Source: Ptychodera flava
Taxonomy: Eukaryota; Hemichordata; Enteropneusta; Ptychoderidae
DNA length: 64,000 nt
NCBI RefSeq assembly: GCF_041260155.1
Contig: NC_091935.1
Coordinates: 40,447,303-40,511,302 of the forward strand
Direction: 5' to 3'
Part shown: piece after piece, positions 51,301 to 61,000 of the stretch
Numbering within the stretch: position 1 is the first letter of the stretch
Layout: every line of letters starts with the position of its first letter
The notes under the pieces: model-generated
The model's database searches: none
Seen by the model: only the letters and a program-made list of their open reading frames with translations
Told to the model about the DNA's origin: nothing
Position numbers and translations under genes: made by a program

Positions 51301-51421
51301 GTGTACTTTACCTGAGCATCACGATCCCTGCAGGCACAACGGCACACAAAATTAAAACTATGCTGTGAATAACTTCGTCTCCAACACCCTCTAGTATAGT
51401 TCCAGTAACGGGCTTCGTCAT
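26379..51421 (-). CDS. RNF170: RNF170, ER membrane RING-type E3 ubiquitin ligase
   Basis: Ubiquitin ligase of the ER membrane; in mammals it ubiquitinates activated IP3 receptors for ERAD. I join five exons: 51421-51312, 33413-33193, 32383-32310, 31344-31231 and 26651-26379, giving 263 residues against 258 in human, with every GT–AG junction in phase. In order: N-terminal TM helix ([20 protein letters not shown]); the conserved IHPENQE; a C3HC4 RING running [23 protein letters not shown] and CPVC; then [14 protein letters not shown]; then a DUF1232-type C-terminal domain with two TM helices ([20 protein letters not shown] and [13 protein letters not shown]). The start ATG has A at -3. Intron 1 is 17.9 kb and holds most of the mobile DNA of the window. 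HOOK diverges from it 605 bp away. Confidence 0.95.
27129..27279. mobile_element. Short hAT-like MITE, CAGTGTTCTCCCCAG ends
   Basis: CAGTGTTCTCCCCAG at the left pairs with CTGGGGAGAACACTG at the right (15/15), with AGAGTGGTGG and CCACCACTCT inside. 151 bp, in RNF170 intron 4. CAGTG-type ends suit hAT, but no clean target duplication is visible. Confidence 0.75.
27726..27829 (+). mobile_element. Truncated copy of the CGCTCCCAT repeat element
   Basis: Repeats the 5' start seen at 17241-17285 (AGTGACAACATCACT, CGCTCCCATATAGTTATC, AAAACAAG) and passes almost at once into an ACATAC/ACAGAC tail. The core array is missing. Confidence 0.65.
27830..28619. other. RNF170 intron 4 sequence
   Basis: AT-rich intron with no exon. 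A phrase at about 28422-28436, GGTGGACCATTTGAT, recalls the terminal repeat of the 16.2-19.8 kb element and may be a decayed relative. Confidence 0.45.
28620..30394 (+). mobile_element. 146-bp-unit repeat element with nested insertion
   Basis: Diverged units carry CAAATATCAAAGC, TTTTTTGACCAA and AAAATTGCCCC, then a 3' block shared in reverse with 20470-20640, an ACATAC microsatellite tail (about 30293-30330) and the end GCATATATGGGAGCG. A different 644-bp element (28906-29549) sits inside it. Left edge approximate. Confidence 0.65.
28906..29549. mobile_element. AGTCCCCAC-ended element with 150-bp tandem core
   Basis: Begins AGTCCCCAC and ends GTGGGGACT. Three tandem units of about 150 bp are marked by ATGGCCGC and GCCATATTGGATCGTATCAC at about 29021, 29175 and 29325. 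A CGGACGCACG microsatellite and a terminal hairpin (29521-29549) follow. This order matches the pearl/HINE-like architecture. Because the unit is near 150 nt, a multiple of 3, a spurious 154-codon frame runs through it on the minus strand. Confidence 0.75.
30395..31230. other. RNF170 intron 4, exon-proximal part
   Basis: AT-rich intron with no repeat or exon recognised. Confidence 0.5.
31231..31344 (-). CDS. RNF170: RNF170 exon 4
   Basis: Encodes [11 protein letters not shown] to [11 protein letters not shown], 38 codons, phase 0 at both ends. The NRRFSG motif is diagnostic of RNF170. Confidence 0.95.
31788..32290. repeat. 25-bp minisatellite, about 20 copies
   Basis: Unit ATAACTTTGCCAAACACCCA followed by ATCAT, with few variants (CAAGC, ATACC, CACAC). 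It ends about 20 bp from the RNF170 exon 3 donor, within intron 3. Confidence 0.95.
32310..32383 (-). CDS. RNF170: RNF170 exon 3
   Basis: Second half of the [22 protein letters not shown] and CPVCRQQ, nearly identical to human CIIAYWRYGSWLGA. A 25-bp tandem array in intron 3 comes within about 20 bp of its downstream (donor) end. Confidence 0.95.
33193..33413 (-). CDS. RNF170: RNF170 exon 2
   Basis: Encodes [17 protein letters not shown], a variable linker, and the first half of the [24 protein letters not shown], ending TGTG|GTGAGT, phase 1. Confidence 0.95.
33592..34124. repeat. 46-bp minisatellite, about 11 copies
   Basis: Units contain GGGTAACACTGCTGTGTCAC then ATTCAACCCAACGACTCAAT. The central copies are almost identical; the edge copies diverge. 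RNF170 intron 1. Confidence 0.95.
34125..36342. other. RNF170 intron 1, left part
   Basis: Intron sequence with no exon and no clear element. Short open frames lack domains. GC is slightly higher around 34480-34580. Confidence 0.5.
36343..36378. repeat. ATT trinucleotide microsatellite
   Basis: About twelve ATT triplets. They give artefactual poly-Leu or poly-Asn translations. Confidence 0.95.
36755..36892. repeat. 21-bp minisatellite, about 6.5 copies
   Basis: Unit CACAGACACCAACAAACTCA plus C. The 21-nt period keeps frames open, so both strands show spurious repeat proteins. RNF170 intron 1. Confidence 0.95.
37438..37919. mobile_element. hAT-like MITE, CAGGGTTCGTAC ends, 6-bp target duplication
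   Basis: CAGGGTTCGTAC at the left pairs with GTACGAACCCTG at the right. Both subterminal parts are filled with repeats of CCAGGGTTTTCCAGG. A perfect ATTTTA duplication flanks it (37432-37437 and 37920-37925). 482 bp, no transposase. Confidence 0.88.
38129..39500. repeat. Dispersed terminal-core motifs in the piggyBac 5' region
   Basis: The sub-terminal core CACCGACTTGGC (and its complement) recurs with small changes near 38140, 38530, 38570, 38622, 38657, 38700, 38752, 38795, 38840, 38872, 39030, 39067, 39165, 39345 and 39487, mostly in one orientation, and again at 43200 and 43625. They could be transposase-binding sites. Copy 2 has the same set. Confidence 0.7.
38555..38806. repeat. 126-bp direct repeat pair in piggyBac 5' region
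   Basis: CTGTAAGGCAACCGCCTAAG begins at 38555 and again at 38681, and the units are nearly identical. Copy 2 keeps the pair (about 48781-49035), so the duplication predates the split of the copies. Confidence 0.85.
39911..40471 (+). CDS. piggyBac N-terminal frame (ORF1), copy 1
   Basis: A 186-codon frame starting [18 protein letters not shown], 45 nt after the promoter-like TTTAAAAG. A Lys/Arg-rich stretch ([18 protein letters not shown]) that could be nuclear localisation or DNA-binding is followed by a low-complexity Ser/Thr/Pro/Ala region with repeated PAAPGET. It runs past the start of the transposase frame, which lies in the -1 frame and is open from 40420. No catalytic domain. It may be the true N-terminus of a long transposase now out of frame, or a separate protein. 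Confidence 0.6.
   Translation: MSLTDRKSFLKASRRLKLKDAESPGGSGSDRCDVPSKRSKKSGKKRSRKAKPSPAEKPSGKRKRKSDRSANEDDDGSPVASGSHPAAPGETTSPAETTSALVGDTSPAQTTSAAASETVSNETADAIGSPPAAPGETPPVATMSPHPASGEVPVPSAKELESSSSAEAAEPAPAIVSCAAMSPPKR
40519..42382 (+). pseudogene. piggyBac transposase, copy 1 (frame-broken)
   Basis: Acidic N-terminal part ([20 protein letters not shown]), then the DDE_Tnp_1_7 domain: [43 protein letters not shown] with the first catalytic Asp (codon 41266-41268), LFCDSLFST with the second (41518-41520), and MGGVDRAN with the third (41852-41854). A Cys-rich C-terminal domain ([18 protein letters not shown]) ends in RTRRK. The frame is open from the first ATG to about 41614, then shifts at three one-base losses relative to copy 2 (near 41614, 41834 and 41929). 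All three lie in short runs of one base, so the sequence may under-call them. Confidence 0.88.
42541..42860 (+). terminator. Duplicated polyadenylation region of piggyBac copy 1
   Basis: Two direct repeats 194 bp apart each carry CCATGCACTCGGACGTCGAG, ATAATGTAAATTATTC and CCGAATAAAATAC, so AATAAA appears twice, about 230 and 420 bp after the transposase stop. Position and signal suggest 3'-end processing. Copy 2 has the same pair. Confidence 0.55.
43677..43911. other. Host spacer between the two piggyBac copies
   Basis: 235 bp of AT-rich RNF170 intron between the TTAA sites, with an AAT microsatellite (about 43748-43782). It would be the loop of a hairpin formed by the two elements. Confidence 0.85.
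45211..47100 (-). pseudogene. piggyBac transposase, copy 2 (frame-broken)
   Basis: Two long frames cover the transposase: 46638-46039 with [13 protein letters not shown], and 46039-45299 with [20 protein letters not shown] through [14 protein letters not shown], the catalytic third Asp. A further upstream frame, 47152-46775, holds the acidic part. Breaks are few and mostly one base, for example a G lost from a GG pair near 46094 that disrupts the frame before the second catalytic Asp. The region from [10 protein letters not shown] to the third Asp is intact here but broken in copy 1. The Cys-rich end again needs a shift. Confidence 0.88.
47253..47681 (-). pseudogene. piggyBac N-terminal frame (ORF1), copy 2
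   Basis: Starts [18 protein letters not shown] like copy 1 and keeps the Lys/Arg-rich block, but one G is missing after ETADAI relative to copy 1, so the frame ends early. The overlap with the transposase frame is preserved at the DNA level, identical to copy 1. Confidence 0.75.
49941..51038. mobile_element. Outer inverted-repeat element, 1.1 kb
   Basis: CACTAGACCAAAAGGAGG near the left end pairs with the right end, CCTTTGGTCTGGTG, and inner blocks (TCTCGATCAGGAGA; CTCCCGATCGGGAG) pair loosely. It encloses the 606-bp foldback. No coding capacity. RNF170 intron 1, about 270 bp from exon 1. Confidence 0.6.
50239..50844. mobile_element. 606-bp near-perfect foldback element
   Basis: TTAGCTGCAAAATTGTAGCT at the left end is mirrored by AGCTACAATTCTGCAGCTAA at the right. 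The two arms of about 300 bp match almost throughout, meeting at about 50541 in GAGCCGC...GCGGCTC. Essentially no loop. Nested in the 1.1-kb element. Confidence 0.9.
51312..51421 (-). CDS. RNF170: RNF170 exon 1 (coding part)
   Basis: Encodes [17 protein letters not shown], like human VIEGVSDQV, and the first TM helix, ending ATGCTCAG|GTAAAG, phase 2. An open frame continues upstream in another frame and is probably 5'UTR. Confidence 0.92.
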
Positions 51422-52026
51422 TTTGATTTGATGATGTTCCCCGCCTTACACCGCTACTTTCATCTGTTGGTCTGCATGTCTGAGCAGTAGTTGCTGCAGC
51501 TGCATCGAGGTTTTCACCTTTGGCCTTCAACCTATCACTATAAATATCTAGTCACAGTTTCATAACCACAGATTCAAAATATCTCATAGTAATTATGGAG
51601 ATAACAATTCACAAAAAAAACTTAATACAGTAAACCATAAAGAATGTAAACACCATTTGAAGTGAGATATGTTGATGTAGCTCATGATGTGTTAAAGTAG
51701 ATTTTTGCTTCGAATACCTTTCTACAAATAAAAATTCACTATTTATTTGTAGTACCATATTTCGCACGAAACAGCGATTTTATGAAAATAACTTAATAAA
51801 ACTGAAAACTACATGTTTTAATTTATAGTTTTAAATATTAAATATTTACATTGTAGGATTAGTGGTAATTAGGGATTCTAAGGAATTATAATATTGGCGT
51901 TCAGACATACTAAAAATTACAAGATATCGTCAGCGTATAACCGACATTGTTGTAAAGGATCTAATTCCAATACTTGACTTAAGTTTTCTCGTGAGATATC
52001 CAGAAATCAAGTGATCTGCGAGCAAA
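51422..52026. promoter_or_regulatory. Bidirectional RNF170/HOOK promoter and 5'UTRs
   Basis: 605 bp separate the divergent start codons of RNF170 (minus) and HOOK (plus). The segment must hold both 5'UTRs and the shared promoter unless a non-coding first exon lies elsewhere. No transposon is seen in it, in contrast to both sides, which fits selection against insertion. No TATA box was assigned. Confidence 0.65.
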
Positions 52027-52065
52027 ATGTCAAGTATTGAGCTTTGCGAAAGCTTAATGATTTGG
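52027..52065 (+). CDS. HOOK: HOOK exon 1
   Basis: Thirteen codons, MSSIELCESLMIW, then GTGAGT, phase 0. AAA precedes the ATG. Human HOOK3 ELCESLLTW ends at the same residue. Confidence 0.93.
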
Positions 52066-55000
52066 GTGAGTTGTATATTTTCAGTTGTCAATCCTGAAGT
52101 GTAATGATCAATCGAGTGTTCTGTTCGGGTAGCAGCGGTTATTCGTTTAATTATTCCCTATAGCTATCCAGCTGCTGTGAAACGTTAAACCTCGCCCAAA
52201 CAAGTCCGGGAAGTACCGCGTTTCCTTGGACAAGCTATCACATACAGTTGCAATTTCCTGTGCATTTCTGTTCATACATTATTCTCAATGTCAGTTCTGC
52301 TGTTGTTTATAACCGTAAAATACGTGGATGACAATCGGTTCGTACATATTTGCAAATAAGTCAGATATTGTGAGATCGAACGTCAACATTGATAAAGGAT
52401 TCATGTCCAAGGAATGACCTTGAGGGAAAATTTTTCAAAACGTTTTATACTTTACAAAAGAGTTTTAATGCAATTGCATCTTGCTCGTTTACGAAAGATT
52501 GCGATAAAGTATTTTATGTCATGTATATTGCAATGTTGCTGACAAAAAAAAAGAGGCGTACCTAGTATAAGGGCATTTGATCAATATGTATACATTGAGC
52601 ACAGTCGTGGGTGGAGGGACTGTGCATTGAGTAACTTTTAAGGAACGTATTCTCAACTTTGCCAAACCATATCCGTTCGGGTTGTAAAACCTACAGTTAA
52701 ATGTACGCTGTACAATGTTTAGCAATAAGCAAATAAAGAACGCTAAGTGAGCAAAGCAGCGATATTTCACTAGTTGTACACTTCTAGTTGTATCATAACT
52801 GCAGTACTGTAGCTTGAGATTTTGCCTGGGTATTTGGGTTGGATGGCAAAATTTAAAACCAGACCCATACATACCCAGGCAAAACTTTGAGCTACAGTAC
52901 TGCAGCTTGTTGTATCATGGATGTTTCAGTACATAGACTGACAGAATAAATAGAAACATGATACATTTAACTTTATTGCCAATATGTAAATAATGCACTG
53001 GAAAAATGTTGTGATTTCCAGGTCGAAGAGGAAGTTACTCAAATATACATTAAAAACATACAGTGAAACACAATACACAAATGTAAAAAAAATGATTAAG
53101 AAATTAAATCAGTGCAATTCACAAGAAAATGTAGCAAATACACATCTAGAAGTGTGACCAGAAAGAAGAGGAATGGCTTGTGGGTAAAAGCTGTTTGCTA
53201 AACATAAACAGTGCAGTGGAAGACTTGATCCACTGTCTATTATGAAATGAACAGTCTTTGCTTTCTTTGCTTGATTAAATGATAATGTTGTCAAGGGAAG
53301 CAATTTAAAAAGTCATGAGCAGGATGGGTGTTATTATCTTTAGCGATATAATGTTTTGCCATATAGTGCTATGCCAACCATACAGTTGTATGCTTGGTTC
53401 TTCTCATAACTGGGTTCACCTATCTTCTGAAATGACTTCAAATTCACAAGCAATGGCTCAAGCCCTTAATCTACATAAATGATGATATTTACAACTTTTC
53501 ATGTTTTATTTTGATTTCAGCTGCAAACCCTCAAGCTCAAGTCAGCTCATTTATTAGTGGATGATTTAACTGATGGTGTTGCTATTAGTGAAGCTTTGTG
53601 TCATATGTAAGTATTATTACGCATGAACTAAGACCCATCATCAAATTATTAACAACTGTTACAATTTACACTACATCAATCTCCACACAGAGATTGAAGT
53701 GTGGTGTGGCAGCAGTGCGGGTGTGGATAATTCTAACCAAACTAGAGGGTCTCTGAGTCAGTTACCATGCACCCCCACCAATGTCTGCAGGCAAATTTAA
53801 ATATTCCAAACTGGGACTTCTTTCAGTCTTGCACATGCCCAACTGGCTCAATAAACATGGCGGATATCTCAGATGTTAATAGAAGCTGTCCAGCTAGAGA
53901 TCGCACTTTCTGTACACCGGTCAATAATACATACAGTAGTAAAAATAATACACTATCTGCTAAAACTTTGACACTTGCGTCTGCAAAGTTGACAGCCATT
54001 GGAGCATACATTTTGAATAATTGATTCACATCCATGTAAGCTTGAGCAAGGTCTGTGTTTTGCAAGTGTTCACGGAATCGAGGATTGATATTGAAACTTG
54101 TGTATTTTTCATTTATTTTGGGGGGTTCAAAGTATTTCATATAAAAAGGGTAGAAAATGTATATTTTGGAAATGCGCAGTATCGAAAAAGTGGGTGTAAA
54201 ATGTCGCAGAGATTAGTGTGGCCACTGCTGAGACTCCCTAGCTAACTTACAATTTTCCATGCCACGCTACAATCTCTGTACAGAGGTTGGCAATACAAAT
54301 GTATTCTCTTTGGCTACATGTGATGGATACCTTGGTGTCAGGTTTATATGGTACATTTAACAATTTTTGCACTCGTTATAGCCACTTTACCAACAGGAAA
54401 AATAGCACAACAATCAGTAAAACGTAATTCATCAATGAATCATATTTGTTCTTCTAGTCCAAAAATTAAATAATACAAAACTCATTACAATGACTTGATT
54501 CCCCCAGAGCACCAAATTACTTTGATGAAGTGTGGTTTGGCCGTATCAAGAAAGATGTTGGTGATAACTGGAGGCTAAAAATCAGCAATTTGAAGAAAGT
54601 ACACAAAGGAATTCTTGACTACTATAATGATGTAAGTACTGTATGTATGTTCCCAGGTAACATCAACCACCCTGGCCATGCAGCACACTAACATCAACCA
54701 CCCTAGCCATAGTAATTGGAAAACAAAATTTCATTCCTGTAGATTTAGCTGTCAAAAATAGTGCAAGTGTGACTTTGTTTAATTGTAATGTCAGTGTCAT
54801 CTTGATGTTGCTACTGATCAACCAGTTTCAGAAATAGTGTTGTGATTCTTCTGTATTACAATGACTTGGTTTGATCCTATTGAGCTGGAAAACCATTGTA
54901 AAATAATGTATAATGTCAGATTAAAATTAGACAAACACCAGATGTCACTTCCAAATTAGGACCCTTATCTTCTGACCAACATATGGTTGTCATATTATTC

Positions 55001-58000
55001 ACAGGTATTAGGCCAACAGATATATGATTTCCGTATGCCAGATGTGAATGCCATTGGTGAGAGAGGTGACCCTGAAGAATTAGGACGTTTGTTGCAACTA
55101 ACACTCGGATGTGCTGTCAACTGTGACCATAAAGAAGGTCAGTGGTAGACTTTAACCTGTTCACCCCTATTTAATGTAAACAGGTCCATACTTGACATTG
55201 ATGATAATAGGTTTAGGCCAAACCATGATGCTAACCACAGGCACCCATGGGTTGGGTAGTCTGCTAGATCGATCAATTTTCTGCTTGATCTATTGATCCC
55301 ATGCTCAATCTGCCCACCACTGCAACCTAAATACTCCCGAGGTAAAACAGAATCACTCAATTTACTCATGACTTCGACCTGGCTTTACAACTGGCCATGG
55401 GCTCACACTCAAAACTACACTCCCATATACCTTGTTGGATCACAAATTTAACCATCTTCTTGAAAAAATTACATCAATGAACGTGTTACTTGCATCATCT
55501 TGAAGAAATTGGCTGTGTTTTTGAGGCCAAATGTAGTGAAACACGATCTGCAGAATGATTCTACCATATGACATGATATATTCTACTGCTGATTGGTTCA
55601 TTTGTACATCACCAGTGATGTATTGAAATGACCTTCTTTCTAGCAGACTACCCAACAACCCATGGGTACCTGTTTGCTAAAAGGTTAAGACATGACATTG
55701 ACATGAATCATGATCCTCAGATTTGTTGCACCTGCATGGCTAAAATTATAAATTTTTTGTTTTGTTGTTTTGTTAAGATATTTGAGATAAGGATATCAAA
55801 AGGAAATGTTATGAAGGCTATTAATTTGTTAACAGAACTACCTGCAAAGTTTTGATGAGATCAGATGAAATATTGATTCCTTTCTTCATACATATATTGT
55901 CTCCACATTCATTAAGTCACTTCTTTTGCTGAATTGTGTCAGTTGAATGTTTGTGGGAGGAATTCTTGAGTGATACTGATGCAATTAGAGTGCTAGGTAC
56001 ATTAAGAATTTTGTCTGTTGAGAAGTACGACATGGTGTTTCATCAAGTCTGCTTCTGCTTGAGTGGTTATAAATGTAATACAATCATACTTGACAAAGGT
56101 AATCACAGAATGATGAATAGTGCAGAACAAAGAAATTACCAGAAATAGTGCAGAACAAAGAAATTACCAGAAATAGTGCAGAACAAAGAAATACCAGAAA
56201 TTGTGCAGAGCAAAGAAATCACAAACTGGCAAGAGATTGACAGTTATGATATCTACATATGTTAAAATTCAAAGTGAAGCCACACAGAAAAACTTTCTAC
56301 TATATTGCTATTTTTATAATTTTTACTTGTGTTACTAAATTTCTGTTGAAACACACAGACCTACCATCAGTGATAATATCAAAGCTAATGTACATTTGTT
56401 CTCAATATAATTTGGCAAAGGAACCTGATATACCGATGATTGCTGTACAGTGAATTGAGTCTGGATCGTCTCTATATTGCACAAGGAACAATAGTTGTGT
56501 AACATCAAGTTATCACTCACTATCAAATTCTGATATGTAGATTTTTTGAAAAGACAATGAGCTATAATCTACTGATCTTATCAGTTACTTATTGACCTTA
56601 CTCTGTTATTTCAACTTAAACTAGGATTAATCGTAGCATCCAGTTGGTACTGATAAATGAGAAAATAGACTTCAGGGGGGTTTACACGTGTGAGTTAAGT
56701 CTGGAGTTGACACCGGAATAAATTTAAACCTGTGTCAGTTGGACGTGTGAACAGACAACACCGAACTAACAAAGAACTAAATTAATCCGGTGTCGGAGGG
56801 CTGGTTCAGGTCCGGTGCTCCGTACTAAACAATGGCCTCTTTACACGTGTGACCAGAACACCGAACTTAACGCCGAACTATTTCCTGTCTTTGGGCTTGC
56901 GGTCATTACCACAATGGACGGTGTTCAAGTAAGAAGCTCTCGCGATCGCGGCAACAATTGGTCACAGGAAGAGATCAGGCTACTAATTTCAATCTGGAGA
57001 GACGAAAACGTCATCCGTATGATGGACGGCACATCGAGGGAACGGCAAGTGTATGAAGTCGTCGCTGCCAAGGTCAGGGAGAAGGGACTCGAGAGGACAG
57101 CAGAACAATGCCACAACAAAATCAAACGGTTCCGAGCTCAGTTCAAGTCCGGGTCCGACAACAACCGTCGTGGTGGCAGAGCTAGACTTGGTTCAAGTCG
57201 GTAAATTTAAAAAAAAATAAAATCATTTACAATAGTTTCTCTTGTGTCTCTCCTATTTCGTACAAACCTATTCGGAATTTGGTAGCCCAGGCGAGGTTTT
57301 CCCAGCCATTGAATGCATTACCTTTGAGTCTGCGCAGTGTAGTGAGTTAGTTTCTGCCGGATTCATCGAGTGAAACTCTCCTGTATAGCGTTCACCCCAC
57401 TCATAGCATCCACTCAAGTCACACGCGCGTTTCACATGAAAGCAAAATACAAATCATTGCGTTCACTCAACTCAAACATTCACAAATCACAGACTTGGAC
57501 CAAGTCTATGGCAGAGCTAGAAAAACTATGCCATTTTACGATGAGTTGGCAGACCCGAACTAAATTTATACCTTGTGTATGACATGAAACGTGAGATCGC
57601 TTAGATCGCTAATAAGGAATATTTACAGAGCGACTAATCAGATTCCCTCAGGTTTAAAAAAATACACGTGTAAACCCACCTTTCATCAATGCTGACATAC
57701 CTATTGTCTATGATGCTTGAATACTTCAGTGAACATATGTAATATTAATGATTAAAATACACATACATTGTAATGTCAGAGAAATTTGAACATTTTTCCC
57801 TCATTACAATGCTAAAATCAATATCAACAACATGCTAAGTACGTAGTTTCCGTAATCTTCACTTTACATTTGTATTCATCTGAGAAGACTGTCTTTTGAA
57901 GGGGTTAGGATGAACTACAGAACATTGGGAATAGTTTTATTAATGATATGTCAAAAACTTTCTAGAAATAATTTCATATGGTAAAACTTAAATGCCTACC

Positions 58001-61000
58001 TTGTACCTATCATTAAAAGTCTGTCTTTTAAGTTTTACGGTAATTCAGCGGGTCTCTTGTTGAATCCAAATTGTCATGGTTACCAATCAGTATCTTTGTT
58101 AGATCTCTGCCGTAACTGTTACAGTGAAGTATGAAACTTAGTTCAGAAATTCCTACTCTAAACTCTATAAACCAGACTTCAACCGGTGATTACTTAAATA
58201 ATTCTTTTGCAAAAATAAAATGGCACAATGTTAAACTTCTTCTAAATTAGCATATTACAGTATTGTCAGAGTAAGTGTGAGGTCTGCAATACTGATAGTG
58301 TACAGAGAGTGAAGTCTGCGATTCGATAGTGTAGAGAGAGTGAAGTCTGCAATACTGATAGTGTAGAGAGAGTGAAGTCTGCAATACTGATAGTGTAGAG
58401 AGAGTGAAGTCTGCAATACTGATAGTGTAGAGAGAGTGAAGTCAGCAATACTGATAGTGTACAGAGAGTGAAGTCTGCAATACTGATAGTGTACAGAGAG
58501 TGAAGTCTGCAATACTTATAGTGTAGAGAGAGTGAAGTCTGCAATACTGATAGTGTACAGAGAGTGAAGTCTGCAATACTGATAGTGTAGAGAGAGTGAA
58601 GTCTGCAATATTGATAGTGTAGAGAGAGTGAAGTCTGCAATACTGATAGTGTAGAGAGAGTGAAGTCTGCAATACTGATAGTGTAGAATGAGTGAAGTCT
58701 GCAATACTGATAGTGTAGAGAGAGTGAAGTCTGCAATACTCAGAGTTCGCGTTTACGCAAAAATCGTGCGTATTTACGCATTGACATTGACTCCCTACGC
58801 TTTTTTTCATTGTTATGCGTTTTTATACGCAAAGGATAACACCGAAAGCACTCCCCACGACTGAGCTTAGGCGACAACCAGACGAAATTTGTTGCAACAC
58901 ATTTCTGTCAATCACTCATTTTGTGTGGAAAGTTTCGGATTCTCTGGGTGTTGTCTGAAAAATCGGCATCGTAGTCCACACGTTATCACGGTAGGCACAT
59001 TATCATGTCAGCTGTGCCTATGAATTACGTTGCTAATTTTCAGGCGAGCGATAGTTTTCTGAAAGTGAGTGATTGACAGATATGTTGCGACAAATTATAT
59101 AAATGCCAACTGTGCACGATCACCGCGTCTCGCTGTTCCTAAAGTTTGATCAAGCACACATGCAGGATGGCGTCGAAGCAGACAAATCTGTTTTCTTTCA
59201 ACTTTGCTCTACGAGTCCGTGAAAAAAATGATTCATCGGTAGAGCTCGTCGGAATCCCGATAAATTTTGAACACTGCAGAAGTGTCTGGATGGTACTGGT
59301 CGTCTAGGCACCAAGTCTTTTCGGCCAAAGTCGTTTCGGCCTCTCAATTTCTGGCCCCAAGTCACTTCGGCACTGCAACCCAAGACGTTTCGGCATCTGT
59401 GTTTCGATTTTTTCAAACTATTTAGTAATTGACTGATCCGTCATATTCGTAAGCGTGACCTTTGTGTTCTGACCAGTACTTTATGTTCATTTTGTGTGAA
59501 TTTCGCCGTGCTGTTTCGTCACTACTTTCAAACTTTTGCCGTGTCGGCGGCTATTGATCATATCGATAAACTTGTGTCACAGATTTGAAAATGATATGAA
59601 GTTTTTTCTTACGGTCTCTTCCCATGTTCTCACAAAGATTAAAGCATGTACGTGAATGTTAGTTGACACTATACTTTTTAGTACTTTGATTTGTAACATT
59701 ACGCTCCAGCACTAGTTCCCACGACTTGGTGCCAAACGTCCAGAAACCGTCTGGATAAGCTGCCATAACTCTACTTTTGGGTTGCCCGATGTGTTTTGAT
59801 GGTCGCATGTATACCCTTCGCTGTTACGTTTCAACATTGTTCAAGTTGTTTGTTAAATAATGTTACAACGTACAATCCGATTATGTAGTGTAGGTTTATT
59901 CAACAGCACATTGTATTTTGCAGTCAGTTTTTTCATCAATCGAGTGCGGAAGTGAAATTACGCACTCAAATCCAGCCATTACGCAATTTTAGCAGACTAA
60001 TGCGTATGCCGTACGCGAGGAGAAAAAAGTCACCGCGAACACTGAATACTGATAGTGTACAGAGAGTGAAGTCTGCAATACTGATAGTGTACAGAGAGTG
60101 AAGTCTGCAATACTGATAGTGTAGAGAGAGTGAAGTCTGCAATACTGATAGTGTACAGAGAGTGAAGTCTGCAATACTGATAGTGTACAGAGAGTGAAGT
60201 CTGCAATACTGATAGTGTAGAGAGAGTGAAGTCTGCAATACTGATAGTGTACAGAGAGTGAAGTCTGCAATACTGATAGTGTACAGAGAGTGAAGTCTGC
60301 AATACTGATAGTGTACAGAGAGTGAAGTCTGCAATACTGATAGTGTACAGAGAGTGAAGTCTGCAATACTGATAGTGTACAGAGAGTGAAGTCTGCAATA
60401 CTGATAGTGTAGAGAGAGTGAAGTCTGCAATATTGATAGTGTAGAGACAGTGAAGTCTGCAATACTGATAGTGTAGAGAGAGTGAAGTCTGCAATACTGA
60501 TAGTGTAGAGAGAGTGAAGTCTTGCAATACTGATAGTGTAGAGAGAGTGAAGTCTGCAATACTGATAGTGTAGAGAGAGTGAAGTCTGCAATACTGATAG
60601 TGTAGAGAGAGTGAAGTCTGCAATACTGATAGTGTAGAGAGAGTGAAGTCTGCAATACTGATAGTGTAGAGAGAGTGAAGTCTGCAATACTGATAGTGTA
60701 GAGAGAGTGAAGTCTGCAATACTGATAGTGTAGAGAGAGTGAAATCTGCAATAGTGTAGAGAGAGTGAAGTCTGCAATACTGATAGTATAGAGAGAGTGA
60801 AGTCTGCAATACTGATAGTGTAGAGAGAGTGAAGTCTGCAATACTGATAGTGTAGAGAGAGTGAAGTCTGCAATATTGATAGTGTAGAGAGAGTGAAGTC
60901 TGCAATAGTGTAGAGAGAGTGAAGTCTGCAATACTGATAGTATAGAGAGAGTGAAGTCTGCAATACTGATAGTGTAGAGAGAGTGAAGTCTGCAATACTG

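Noticed and set aside
51297-51530. Alternative 77-codon frame over RNF170 exon 1
   Set aside because: It is in a different frame from the RNF170 start. The RNF170 reading matches human VIEGVSDQV and splices in phase; this one matches nothing.
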